Assembly: GCA_013995675.1 (NCBI GenBank)
Contig: VWRR01000005.1
Span: forward strand, 568,501 to 632,500
Length of the DNA: 64,000 bases
Direction: 5' to 3'
DNA from: Cyanidiococcus yangmingshanensis
Lineage: Eukaryota > Rhodophyta > Bangiophyceae > Cyanidiales > Cyanidiaceae
Positions 44,289-53,900 of this stretch are shown here, in pieces. The first letter of the stretch is position 1, and every line of letters begins with the position of its first letter. Both the position numbers and the translations under genes were made by a program. Under the pieces are notes generated by a model. The model worked only from the letters and a program-made list of their open reading frames with translations. It did not search any database and had not been told where the DNA came from.

Positions 44289-44765
44289 CGACAGCATTAC
44301 GTGCCGCTGCGTGGCTGTGGCCAGTCTCCGTCGTCGAGCAGCGCCCGCTCTACGTGATGGCGATCGCGAACATTCGTGGCGCTTTGGGCGCAGACCGCCT
44401 CCCCCGACCTGGCCATCGATCCGAGCCGACAGCGAGGAGGGTTCGCTTGCGCAGGGGGTCGGCGCCAACGGACGGTGGCCCGATCCGCGTCTCGGCAGGA
44501 GAGGCGTCACTCGCAATCCGCATCTGGACGAACAGCGTTCATTTGATTTGCACGAGACCGCTGGTTGCCACCCAAGGACTCCCTTGGGCGACCCTGTACG
44601 CTGAATCGACACCTGTCGGTTTAGAGCACAACGTACGTGCTGGATATCGCCGGGAGGAAAGTGTCTAGATTGTTTGTGGTGCGGTTCTTGACGGGTAACG
44701 AGCTGAGGTGACGACGAGTGCGGAGTAGCGCCCCGAGTACCTGAACGGTATCGGACTCGTTTTTC

Positions 44766-45629
44766 ATGACCGATGTTTCCGTGCGCTTTGAACTAAGTGG
44801 CTTGGAGCCCTTGTTTGGCGTAGAGCCATGTCTGTGTGGCTCGACACCTGAGCTGGGCGAGTTCGATCCACTTTTTGCGGCAGCCATGTCCTACGACGAG
44901 TCGCGCAACGTGTTCGTAGCCTGGATACGCTTTCTCGAGGAGGACTATCCCGTGAGATATCGGTATTTTTTGCGAAAGCAGGTCTGGCAGCGAGCGAGTG
45001 TCTGGCAAGTGCAATGGGAAGGCGGCTTGCAACCGCCTTATCAACACCACGATGATAAAGGGAACGTAGAAGAGGAGTCCAACGGAACGGTGGCAGCGAC
45101 GGGGAAGCGCTCGCCGCCGCAACCGTCCTCGCCGCTCCGAGGCGGATGGGCACGTCGCATCCTGCCGTCGCCGTCTTCAGGCCCGGCGTCGACCTCGTCC
45201 GCCCTGAAAGGGGATCGGCTGCAACAGCTTGTAGAGGGGGCGCGGTCCCTGACGCTCCCCCAAATGAAAAAGCCCTTTGTTCAACACGATGAATGGAAAC
45301 CGCCACCAACCGATGTATGGATTGAACTACCACGTGGCGTGCCCATGCCGCGACAGTTGCGAACACGCATGGCCGAACGTGAGCGCATTCGTCGCAAACG
45401 AGCGAACGGGGCGAGCTCGGAAGCGCTGCTTGCTGTCGGCTTGCGCGAAGCGGAGCAGCATCGTATTCGGCAGTTGCGCCTCGCTGGAGATGAGCACGAA
45501 GCGGAACTGGCGGATGTGCTGGAAGCCCGCCAAAGGGAGCGAGAACTCCTGACAACAAAGACTTCGAAAACGAGCCCGGCCTCGACGTCGAAGCGGAAAG
45601 CACTAGGACGCTCCTGTCGGACGCAGTGA
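44766..45629 (+). CDS. CBM20 starch-binding domain protein
   Basis: This encodes 287 residues from ATG 44766. Residues about 5-90 match a family 20 carbohydrate-binding module: VRFELSG, LCGSTPELGEFDP, the core Trp in FVAWIRF and VRYRYFLRKQ, and WQVQWEG. CBM20 binds alpha-1,4-glucan; in red algae the target would be cytosolic floridean starch. There is no catalytic domain. The remainder is a Ser/Pro-rich linker, a conserved-looking segment (HDEWKPPPTDVWIELPRG) and a Glu/Arg-rich helix (about residues 195-265). It may be a scaffold or targeting subunit for starch enzymes (inference). No transit peptide is seen: the module starts at the N-terminus. A near-full-length antisense frame (44764-45603) is a shadow. 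Confidence 0.7.
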   Translation: MTDVSVRFELSGLEPLFGVEPCLCGSTPELGEFDPLFAAAMSYDESRNVFVAWIRFLEEDYPVRYRYFLRKQVWQRASVWQVQWEGGLQPPYQHHDDKGNVEEESNGTVAATGKRSPPQPSSPLRGGWARRILPSPSSGPASTSSALKGDRLQQLVEGARSLTLPQMKKPFVQHDEWKPPPTDVWIELPRGVPMPRQLRTRMAERERIRRKRANGASSEALLAVGLREAEQHRIRQLRLAGDEHEAELADVLEARQRERELLTTKTSKTSPASTSKRKALGRSCRTQ

Positions 45630-46148
45630 CCAGGTCGTGGCATCGCGTCGATGGTGTTCCAGCCGCCGCCTGCTAGAACATGAAGCAGGTGGTCGAGCTT
45701 TGTCTGTGCCAGAGATGAAGCTACCTGGAGTGTCGGAGACAACCGTGTTTATCATGCGCTCTCGCTGAACTTGGTCTCAAGCGGACACGCCGGCGAGAGA
45801 CTCAGTTTCGGTGCGCGATCACTCGTGGACGATAACGCTTCGTCAAATCCAAGCATAGGTGCCTGTCGAACGATAAACAGGAACAAGTGTTCGAACCGTA
45901 TCGACAGTGAATGTGATTCTGGTGGGACGGCTCCGGTGACGCTGTGCAACTGCATGCGTCACAAAAGGCCATGGACGTGAAGGACTCGAGCTGATCGCCT
46001 CCCTGGGCAGGACGCACGGTGATTCGCGTAGGGCTCGGCATGCCCTCCGGGAAAGCAGCGTGGCCAGCGCAGAGCGCTCGAGGTCTTGCGGCAATGGACG
46101 CAACAGCAGCTGACGAGGAATGTTTCCGACACTTTCGGGCGGGTTCCG
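45630..46148. other. Intergenic stretch between convergent genes
   Basis: About 0.5 kb lies between the ends of the CBM20 and coiled-coil genes. No gene, repeat or RNA is supported here. Confidence 0.4.
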
Positions 46149-47399
46149 TTACGTGATTCGCACCCGCCTCGGGGTGCGCATCTCCCTTGGGGGCGACAAC
46201 CGGGGGGCCTCGATTTCGGACACGGGTGCCTCGTTCACGAAGAGATCCTGGAGCATCGCATTCAATCGCAGCCACTGGCGTTGCAAATCGTCAATGACGC
46301 GCTCTTGACGAGCACACGCGGTATGTAATTTGCAGAGTTCTTTCTCATAGAACTGTTCCTTTTGAGCGACCTCAGCTTCGGCAGCTTGTTGGACTTGCTT
46401 GAGCTTCATTTGGAGCGCGTCTCGCGCTTGCAGGACGCGCTGATTCTCTAAACGGGTTTCCTGTAATGCAGTTTGGATGCGATCGTGCTCCTGGCGTGCA
46501 AGGGCGAGTTGCTTTTGACTTTCCTCAAGTTCCGCACGCGCCGTTTGCCAGTGCTCGTTCTTGGTTTCCAAGGCACCCTCGAGGCGAGCAAGTTGAAGAC
46601 GCAGTTGCCGATTTTCGTTATGAGTGCGTTGGTATTGGAGGCGAAGCTTACCTAGTTCCTCTTCGGCGCCACATTTGGCTTCAAGTAAATTGGCGATTTG
46701 GTTCTCGAGTTCTATCAAAGAGGTATCGGTAAGAACTGTGCCTTGCGGATCCTGTTCGTTACCTACACGTCCAGACGGAACGAACTGATGATTTGCTCCA
46801 CGATGCTTATCCTGTCCGCTGACTTTGGATGCATTAAAGTCGGCAGTTACTCGATGATGATAACACGATGAGCTGGAAGACCGAGGCGTTGGGGTCCTCG
46901 ATGCAGGGTTCTGCTGAAACGTTACGCTCGCCGGTTGCGCCGGTGCCGAGTCCTGCACAGAGAACAACGCCTTACAGACGGATGGCGTCTTTGCCATACC
47001 ATTCCCTTGCTCCCTAGAGATGCGTTGCCGCCACGCTGCCTGCGAATCTGATCTCGTTGGGTTTCACGAAGCGGGTCTCGTGGTGCTCGCTGCGCGAACC
47101 GTCGCGATATCGGACTGCTTGACGCATATCTATCCGGTGCAGTCACACCCAGTTCGCTGTCTCCGTCGAAGAACAGGCGTCGCCTTCGACACTCCAACCT
47201 GGGTCGTAGTCGGTACCAGCTTCCGCTGCAGAAGAACTTGCTCTAACTGGCGAAGCGCGTCCTCGTGAGAGCGCATCTGCGGCGCCGTCATCGAACCAAC
47301 TGGAAGCGCGCACTCGACCTCTGACCGCTGATGAGGCGCCTCATTCTCCTTGTTCAACAGAGAGTCCATCGATACTGGGTTTCGCGCTTGAGCAGTCAT
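46149..47399 (-). CDS. Coiled-coil protein with KEN motif, frames displaced
   Basis: I do not recognise this gene. From ATG 47399 the N-terminus holds a KEN tripeptide (LLNKENEAP) and a Leu/Gln helix (ALRQLEQVLLQRK). A +1 frame change near 47160 joins KATPV to LFDGDSELGVTAPDR. A second change near 47010-47050 (either two +1 steps or one -1) leads into AAWRQRISREQGNG and the long frame 46997-46149. That frame carries a coiled coil of about 150 residues (ENQIANLLEAKCGAEEELG onward) ending in a basic tail with Pro. The ATG at 46997 could instead start a separate shorter gene. The coiled coil, KEN box and disordered flanks suggest a cell-cycle scaffold, but that is inference. Confidence 0.55.
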
Positions 47400-48828
47400 T
47401 CGAACACCGTACGACAGCACTCAAGCAAACGAGGAGTTCGGGATAACGTCGGCCCCAAGCACCGCCACCAACGGTACCTAACGCTCTTGGTTAATCGATT
47501 TCAGTAGAGGTTCCTCTACGAAAAAAATACCCTATGCGCAGAACAAGCCAGAACTAGACTCTTGAAATGATCGAGTGTACAGCGCTACCGTTCGGTGCGC
47601 GTTGACTGGCACACATACGCATTTCGAAACGGCCACGTCACGAGGGGATTGAATGCGACGTGACACGAAATCGTCACGAAAGATGGCAGTTCTTGACGCC
47701 GTTGGCGATCTCTGCGAAAACGCATGTTGCGCGTTCCGGCGCCCGCGATTCGGAACCTAGCCGGATATTGGCCTCATAGATCGTTCTGGATAGGATAGAT
47801 ATTTACCTTGATATGATCAAGGACAAGAGTTGATATTGGCCTCATGCATCGCTCTGGAAAGGATCGATGCTCATGCAGCTGTGTATCGAGACGAGTTGAA
47901 GTAACATATTCAGGTACCGCGGATAGGGGCGTTACGGTTTTTCATCATATTGTGCAGGACTCGAGGTAAAAATTTCGTGCACCTTGGTGGTAATTCTCGC
48001 TCCATCCATCAGTCTACGATTGGACGATGTCGTGACTGTCCTGCTAAAACATGAAATTTGTCGAATTCGTCGTGCTGAAGTGCCAAGACGATTCGATTAG
48101 ATGATGCTGGCTATGGACAACGCATCTGAAATGTGCTCGAGCGTCGAGTGATGATGCGCTAGCTCCAGGGCTCGGTCGTTGTGGATAGACCACCATGGCG
48201 TCTCGGAGGCAAACTACCAAAGATGTAGCCTGAAGCGCAGCGCACGCTCTGCCAGAACAGTTTCGGGTTTACTCAACGATATATGAAACGATAGCACCGA
48301 GGCGCCTGTGCAATCGCTCTATCTCACGTCCACGCCTATTTCCTCGAGAGTCGATCGAAAAACTGGACACGCAACACAATCCAGCCATGAATCCTCATAC
48401 ATGCCATTCCTATCATCTGCATTTTCGATTTCGATGGGACTCGCTATTCTGTTGGACAATGTTGAGAAGCGCCCGTCCTGGATCGAGTACAGCGATCAGA
48501 ATGTGCCCTGGTCTAGGATTTCGCAGCGCAGCCCGGACATGTCATCGTATGCTTCAGAGCATCCGTGCCTCGATGGTGGCACCAATTCCCTTTGATTATC
48601 GTGAACACGACCAGCATTCGGTCGGGGCGACACAAGCGGTCTTCAGGCATTGTACACGGGACCCGTCTTCCGGCGAAAATACGCCTCTTCTGCATTCCGT
48701 TAGTGGACCGTCCAAGTCGAGAGAGTGTATGTGTCTGTACGCGCGCCATGCCCTCATTGCCAACCAAGCAGCGTGCCAAACTGTATTTATCCATCCCTAG
48801 TCCTCATTCATTACAATTCGATCAACAT
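47400..48828. other. Intergenic stretch with a diverged direct repeat
   Basis: This 1.4-kb region upstream of the coiled-coil gene and downstream of the glycolate oxidase gene has no supported gene. It contains a pair of 37-base direct repeats, listed separately. Small frames at 48308-48800 (plus) show no features. Confidence 0.4.
47764..47868. repeat. Pair of 37-bp direct repeats
   Basis: Copies at 47764-47800 and 47832-47868 share GATATTGGCCTCAT ... ATCG-TCTGGA-AGGAT-GAT with 5 mismatches in 37, separated by 31 bases. Function is unknown; it may be a decayed tandem array or duplicated regulatory site of the coiled-coil gene. Confidence 0.7.
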
Positions 48829-49998
48829 TCAGAGTTTACTTGGCATTTTCACCGAGAGCATCTGACGAACATCGTACGGGGCAAATGCATCTCGCACCAC
48901 CAACTCTCTTCGGATATCAGAGACTTTTTGGCAGCCGCAGAGCTGCATGGCCAGTTTGAATTCATCTTTCAGCAGACTGAGCAGGCGATAGACGCCCTCC
49001 TCTCCGTCCACAGCGAGCCCCCATACGATTGGCCGCCCAATGAGCACAGCATCTGCACCCAAGGCCAGTGCCTTGAGGACGTCGGTGCCACGACGAACGC
49101 CCGAGTCAATAAAGACAGGGATGCGCCCGCGGGCTGCCTGAACGACCTCCTCAAGACAATCTACGGTGGCAGTGACCCCGTCCAGCTGTCGGGCGCCATG
49201 GTTCGAGACCCAAATCCCATCCGCACCGTACTGCAGCGCCCTCTGGGCATCCTCTGCAGTCACGACACCCTTCAATAGGATTGGAAGCCTTGTTATACTC
49301 TTGAGCCACGCAATGTCATTCCAGTTCAGAGAGGCATCGATTAGCGACGCAACATAGGAGGCAAGACCTGAGGCGCCCGCGCCACCTTTCACTTCAGCAA
49401 AGTCTTTCATGTCTGAAAAATTCGCCAGAGATAGATGCGGCGGCAGCTGGAACTGGTTTCGAATATCAGCCTCCCGCCGCCCCAACTGCGGCGTATCCAC
49501 CGTTAGGGCGATGGCACGGAAGCCGGCCCGCTCCGCTCGACGCACCAGTCGCTCCGTGATGGCCCGATCCTTGTATACATACAGCTGGAAGAACTTGGGT
49601 AAACCAGGTACGTGCGCGGCTACGTCTTCCAAAGAGGTTGTCGCCCAAGAAGACAGACCCATCACCGTGCCAATGCGGGCAACAGCCCGCGCAGTGGCCA
49701 ACTCGCCTTCGGGGTGAGCCATCCGTTGCATGGCCGTCGGTGCCACCATCAGCGGGAACGACAAGTCTATGCCCATAACCTGTTTCGTCATATCGACCCG
49801 TGACACATCAATCAACACTCTCGGACGGAACCGCAGCCGACGAAATGCATCTTCATTATCACGCAGCGTCTGCTCGTCGTCGGCTCCACTGGCGTAGTAA
49901 CCATACACCATGGCCGGCAACTTGGCCTTGGCCAGGAGATGGTATTCGGCCAAATTCAGCGGCTGCGCCGCCGGGTTCACTGCTGGCTTCTCCACCAT
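48829..49998 (-). CDS. Glycolate oxidase ((S)-2-hydroxy-acid oxidase), peroxisomal
   Basis: This FMN-dependent enzyme oxidises glycolate to glyoxylate with H2O2 production in photorespiration. From ATG 49998 it has 389 residues in a TIM barrel: [17 protein letters not shown], the FMN-contact [37 protein letters not shown], the catalytic Lys in [12 protein letters not shown], the active-site His/Arg in [11 protein letters not shown], and phosphate-binding DSGVRRGTD and GRPIVWG. The C-terminus is PSKL: a perfect PTS1 signal (SKL) for peroxisome import. The frame also runs upstream to 50205 from a GTG, but that part lacks the family's conservation. The family also contains lactate oxidases, so glycolate is the likely but not certain substrate. 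Confidence 0.93.
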   Translation of the reverse strand: MVEKPAVNPAAQPLNLAEYHLLAKAKLPAMVYGYYASGADDEQTLRDNEDAFRRLRFRPRVLIDVSRVDMTKQVMGIDLSFPLMVAPTAMQRMAHPEGELATARAVARIGTVMGLSSWATTSLEDVAAHVPGLPKFFQLYVYKDRAITERLVRRAERAGFRAIALTVDTPQLGRREADIRNQFQLPPHLSLANFSDMKDFAEVKGGAGASGLASYVASLIDASLNWNDIAWLKSITRLPILLKGVVTAEDAQRALQYGADGIWVSNHGARQLDGVTATVDCLEEVVQAARGRIPVFIDSGVRRGTDVLKALALGADAVLIGRPIVWGLAVDGEEGVYRLLSLLKDEFKLAMQLCGCQKVSDIRRELVVRDAFAPYDVRQMLSVKMPSKL

Positions 49999-50380
49999 AG
50001 CTCTAATCCTTTCCAGTTCAAGGCTTTCGTAACCAGTCCAAAAAACCGGTTGAATTCTCGTTGCAGTGTCCACAGACTCGTTCGCAGTCGACGCAGCCCA
50101 GGCAACAACACCGTAACGAGAAGCGACTGATGGAGCAGGGCGCAGGTACCCATCTGGATGATCGCCGCTATGAACGGCCGCGAATGCGGGATGCGGCGCG
50201 TGCACGAGCTGGCGGGCCCATCTGGGGCGTTGCCGAGACCTACCGCGCCTGGGGCCGGTTGCGCCATGGAATCCGCACGCACGCGCAGGCGTCGGGTCTG
50301 CGATCGAACGGAGCGGCCGAGCCGGCGCCTCCAGCTGCGCGCTCGCTCATCCGTGTATAGAGATCGCATTTATGTGTTGG
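49999..50380. other. Upstream region of glycolate oxidase
   Basis: This GC-rich segment directly precedes the glycolate oxidase start. No separate gene is supported. Together with the 48-bp repeats it should include the promoter of that gene. Confidence 0.35.
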
Positions 50381-50540
50381 AAGGTTTGATCTGACTCGCA
50401 AGTATCGATAGTTGTCTATATATTTTGAAAGGTTTGATCTGACTCGCAAGTATCGATAGTTGTCTATATATTTTGAAAGGTTTGATCTGACTCGCAAGTA
50501 TCGATAGTTGTCTATATATTTTGAAAGGTTTGATCCGAAA
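50381..50540. repeat. Tandem 48-bp repeats, three units plus a partial fourth
   Basis: Identical units lie at 50381-50428, 50429-50476 and 50477-50524, starting AAGGTTTGATCTGACTCGCA and ending TCTATATATTTTGA. A fourth, truncated copy (AAGGTTTGATCCGAAAAG) starts at 50525. The perfect identity points to recent amplification or ongoing homogenisation. Each unit holds an AT-rich TATATATTTT core and the palindromic TATCGATA. The array is between the glycolate oxidase start and the 3' end of the HAD-protein gene. Confidence 0.92.
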
Positions 50541-50842
50541 AGTTTGGTTCAACTCGTTCTATCTAGACGTAATTTCTGCAAAGGTTTCAATATTTCGAGA
50601 TAACGATAGAAACGCTTTCTGGAGACCAGATTTTCAGTCGATCGAGAGTTGTGGCACGAACGTTGGCTCTGCCACAGTAGGTTGGCTTCGGTACACAGGG
50701 AGGAGAGGCCACTGCGGATAAATCACGCTCGTGCTGGCAGGAGTATATCTCAGAACGCAGGATCTGTCTACTTTTTTTGTTTGTTTACATATATATGTGT
50801 ATAAGCCTAAGCGGTGCTTCACGATCATTCACGTTAACGTGT
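50541..50842. other. Short intergenic stretch after the 48-bp repeats
   Basis: This segment is AT-rich toward its end (TTTACATATATATGTGTATA near 50783) and contains no supported gene. It forms the 3' flank of the HAD-protein gene. Confidence 0.4.
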
Positions 50843-52327
50843 CTAGTCCACAGCGAGGTTCACATCAAAGGAGCCTTCAAAAGCACAAATATGCGGAAGC
50901 GCCTTGTGAATGAGGCCGAGCTGCCGGCGCAACTGCTCTAGTGTAGGGCGCTCGACAAACTTGACCGTTTTCACGAGGCCATCATGGAGCCAGTACCTGC
51001 GCACGGCATGAGCGGCGTCACGTTCGCTTACCGAGTCGCCGAGAACCAGGAGGTTCAAACTGTCCGGGTATTTTGGGTGTTTTTCTAGTTCCGCCCTGAA
51101 AGCCTGGGTTTTCCAGTCCGATGGTGAGTTCGGAAAATCCATTTCGTAAACGCTTCGCGCTGAGATAATGCGAATGTCGCTCGCGTCCAAGTGTCTGAGG
51201 ACACGGGGCATGAAGCGAGCAGCCGAAAGTTGAACCCATCCAGTCTCAGCGTTGGTAACGACGCAAACACGGCCATACCGCTGAGCGTCCTTCAGGATTC
51301 CAATCACAAGATCTTCCAGTTCTTCGAGCTCCAGACTCAGCTCTGGCGGCAGAGCTTGCGAGTCGTCAACACGATGTCCCATCGACGACAGCCACGTGGA
51401 CGACAGCAATGTGTCATCCCAATCGAACAGCATGATCGTGGAGTCGGGCAAGCATAGATGGCCGGCCGCTTGCTGTACCGGTACAACGTTCACTTCGTCA
51501 TCCGGATAACGCTCCGTCGGCAAGCAGCTCCAGGTGATGCTAGATGTCAATCCTGCATTGTTTTCCCAGAAAAAGGGTTCAGACGGCTCTGGGGCCGTCA
51601 CACGCTGTCGCTGCCATGACTCGCCACAAACTAGGTCCACAGCATGCGCCGGTAGCATGCTGCGATCACGGTCATTGCTGACACGCGAGCCAGTGGTGAA
51701 CACGGGTTGTTTGACCCATTCACTCGCGATTTGCTCATCGTCCGTGCGCTTCTCCTCAACTGGCCGTGTCTCAATGACGACGCTGTTGTGCACGTATCTA
51801 CGTCGCTGTTTGCGGCAATCGATCGAGCGCATCTCCATGCTATCGACTGCAGCTTCCGGAAGTGAGATTGCGACAGCTGTCGAGGTCGTTTCCGAATCAT
51901 CCGAATCGGACTCGCTCAGATATCCCGGGAGCGCCTCATCCTCCGTGACAAAGCGTCCTGCTAGCGTAAACCGCACGAAGGGCGTATTCTCCTTCTCCGA
52001 GTCTCCCAGCACTTCGTTTTCAGCAGCGAAGAGGCTCTGCTCGTCGTGCCACGACTTGAATGAGGCATCGGTCGAGTCGCCGTGATCTTCAGCGACCCCA
52101 CTTGTTACGGCCTCTTCTGCCGTTTCAGTATCCATCGACATGCTTGAGGTCTCGTCCAATGTTTCCGTGGGCAGAAAGTTCACCCTAACCGTGACTGTTT
52201 CGCCTTCAGGGGCCAACCTCCGATCAGACCGCAAGAGGCGTTTCGCGCTCTCCAGAGCGCCGCGACCGTCCCGACGGACGTGAAGATTATCCCTCTGAGA
52301 GGATATTGAGCCTGCCACCGCTCCCAT
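50843..52327 (-). CDS. HAD-superfamily phosphatase-like protein with disordered N-terminus
   Basis: This encodes 494 residues from ATG 52327. The first ~290 are acidic, Ser/Thr/Glu-rich and presumably disordered, with a KEN tripeptide in DSEKENTPF. The C-terminal ~200 residues are a HAD-like domain: motif I LFDWDDTLLSSTW (DxD with the nucleophile Asp), motif II VCVVTNAETG, a Lys in SDWKTQAF, and motif IV VLGDSVSERDA. Algae and other protists carry proteins with the same DWDDTLLPSTWL signature; to my knowledge their substrates are not established. A role as a protein phosphatase in the cell cycle would fit the disordered KEN-bearing tail but is inference only. Confidence 0.75.
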   Translation of the reverse strand: MGAVAGSISSQRDNLHVRRDGRGALESAKRLLRSDRRLAPEGETVTVRVNFLPTETLDETSSMSMDTETAEEAVTSGVAEDHGDSTDASFKSWHDEQSLFAAENEVLGDSEKENTPFVRFTLAGRFVTEDEALPGYLSESDSDDSETTSTAVAISLPEAAVDSMEMRSIDCRKQRRRYVHNSVVIETRPVEEKRTDDEQIASEWVKQPVFTTGSRVSNDRDRSMLPAHAVDLVCGESWQRQRVTAPEPSEPFFWENNAGLTSSITWSCLPTERYPDDEVNVVPVQQAAGHLCLPDSTIMLFDWDDTLLSSTWLSSMGHRVDDSQALPPELSLELEELEDLVIGILKDAQRYGRVCVVTNAETGWVQLSAARFMPRVLRHLDASDIRIISARSVYEMDFPNSPSDWKTQAFRAELEKHPKYPDSLNLLVLGDSVSERDAAHAVRRYWLHDGLVKTVKFVERPTLEQLRRQLGLIHKALPHICAFEGSFDVNLAVD

Positions 52328-53900
52328 CGACAATCAATCGATTTTCTCTCTGTACACAAGGGATGAAACCGGTCCTAGGTCGGAAACGTGCAGCCGTCGC
52401 GGCCGCGTCGCTCGCCTCGATGCTGGCGTCGCTGCGCGCGCGTTTCACCAAACCACAACGAAACTCAACCCAGAACCAGGATAAATAGAAGACCTACCTT
52501 CAACAAGCAGATCCCAGCACTCAACGAGCAACGTGAGGCTACGTCACAAGTTGACCTCGCTGGTCAAGGCACGCTGGCGGTTGTCCAAGCGTCAACCGCG
52601 ACACGTCAAACAGCGGTTGTGGACCAAGGCCAAGGACGAGCTTCGTAGCGTGACACGACGCCGTCGTATACGACGTGACTTCCCGCCAGGCCTTCTAAAT
52701 CGGCACTAATATGGATAAAGTTGTAACTTGGAAGGCGGGAAACCGACGTGCCCTGCGGTCTAGGACACCGCCGCCCATCGTCGACATCTGGACACCCGCC
52801 GACGGGGCGCGATCGCCGGTGGCGAACTCATCTGGAACAAATGGGTCCAATCTGGTCATCAGCGTCACAGGCCGTGTACGTGCGATTCGCCCAATGGGTG
52901 TACGGAACCGACACGCCTGAACGCGCGATGCTCGCTCGCCCGCTCGAGACGATGGAGCCAGCGATGCCATGCACTCGAGTCGGAGAGAAGCACTCAGGGC
53001 GTGATCGTTCGATGAATTCGATGCCATTTCAGCGTCGAGAGAGAGTGGAGATACATTCATTGGACAGGCATCAGAAGGAGAAACTTTTATGTCGTTCTCT
53101 GAGACAAAACGAGATCGCTTCATCATTGGTTGATGTGAGCTCTTCCATGTGAAAAGAACGCACGATCTGGTGATTTTCTGCATCGTATTTATGTTGCTTT
53201 CTACAATGAGTTTTGCCTAAGAATCGGATGCAACTGCATCTTGATGATTCTTTCCGATTGCAATACGCATTCAGTTCTTGGGTTGCAGTACAAATTCTGG
53301 GGCTGACGGACCTGTCGGAATCCCTCAGATAGGTGTCGCTGGACCCTGGACCAAACGATCGTATCTAATCGTGCGTTTCAGTCCGAGAACGAAATCCATG
53401 CTGTGTCTATGTGACCTACTGAGGAGCGCGTTGGTCGCCGAGTCGTGGCTGTTGCCAACGATAGTTCGACCTTGGGGTTCAATTAAGCCCGAGAAGATAG
53501 GATAAGTTTGCTTTTTTTTGACTCTTTCAACAAGTTCTCATATACTGAATGCTTTCTCTCGCTTTATAGGCACCAGGGGTCTCTCGAATCGCGCGATCTC
53601 CAGAGAAAAAGAGCTTTGGGATCTACCTGTGAGCCTCAAGTCGGACCGACACGAGCATCCTCTATCGTTGCGGCCAGAGCAGGGCGGGGCTATACATTAC
53701 TGGCCCAGCGCTGACCGTCCAGGGACACACCTATAGGCGCCTTCGTAGTGGCGCCGAAAGTTCTAGGTTCGTGCAGGAACGACGTGTTTACAGGTGTCTA
53801 GAACTTTTTGCATGGGCCTGTAGTCGGAGCGCTGTAGGGTGCAGCGAAAAACTGTGCAGTTCCTCTGAGGACGAATTCGCTTTTGTAGAGTGTCCAGTGA
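52328..53900. other. Intergenic stretch with weak small frames
   Basis: This 1.6-kb interval between divergent HAD and lipoyl synthase genes has no secure gene. A plus-strand frame from ATG 52363 (MKPVLGRKRAAVAAASLASM) ends at 52488. A very basic frame (LRHKLTSLVKARWRLSKRQP) follows in a different phase up to about 52710, so a small basic, ribosomal-protein-like gene split by an intron or frame change is possible. A minus-strand frame at 52695-53183 has no features. Confidence 0.35.

Noticed and set aside
44764-45603. Antisense frame of 279 codons over the CBM20 gene
   Set aside because: It is Ser/Arg/Pro-rich without domains, while the plus strand encodes a recognisable CBM20 module.
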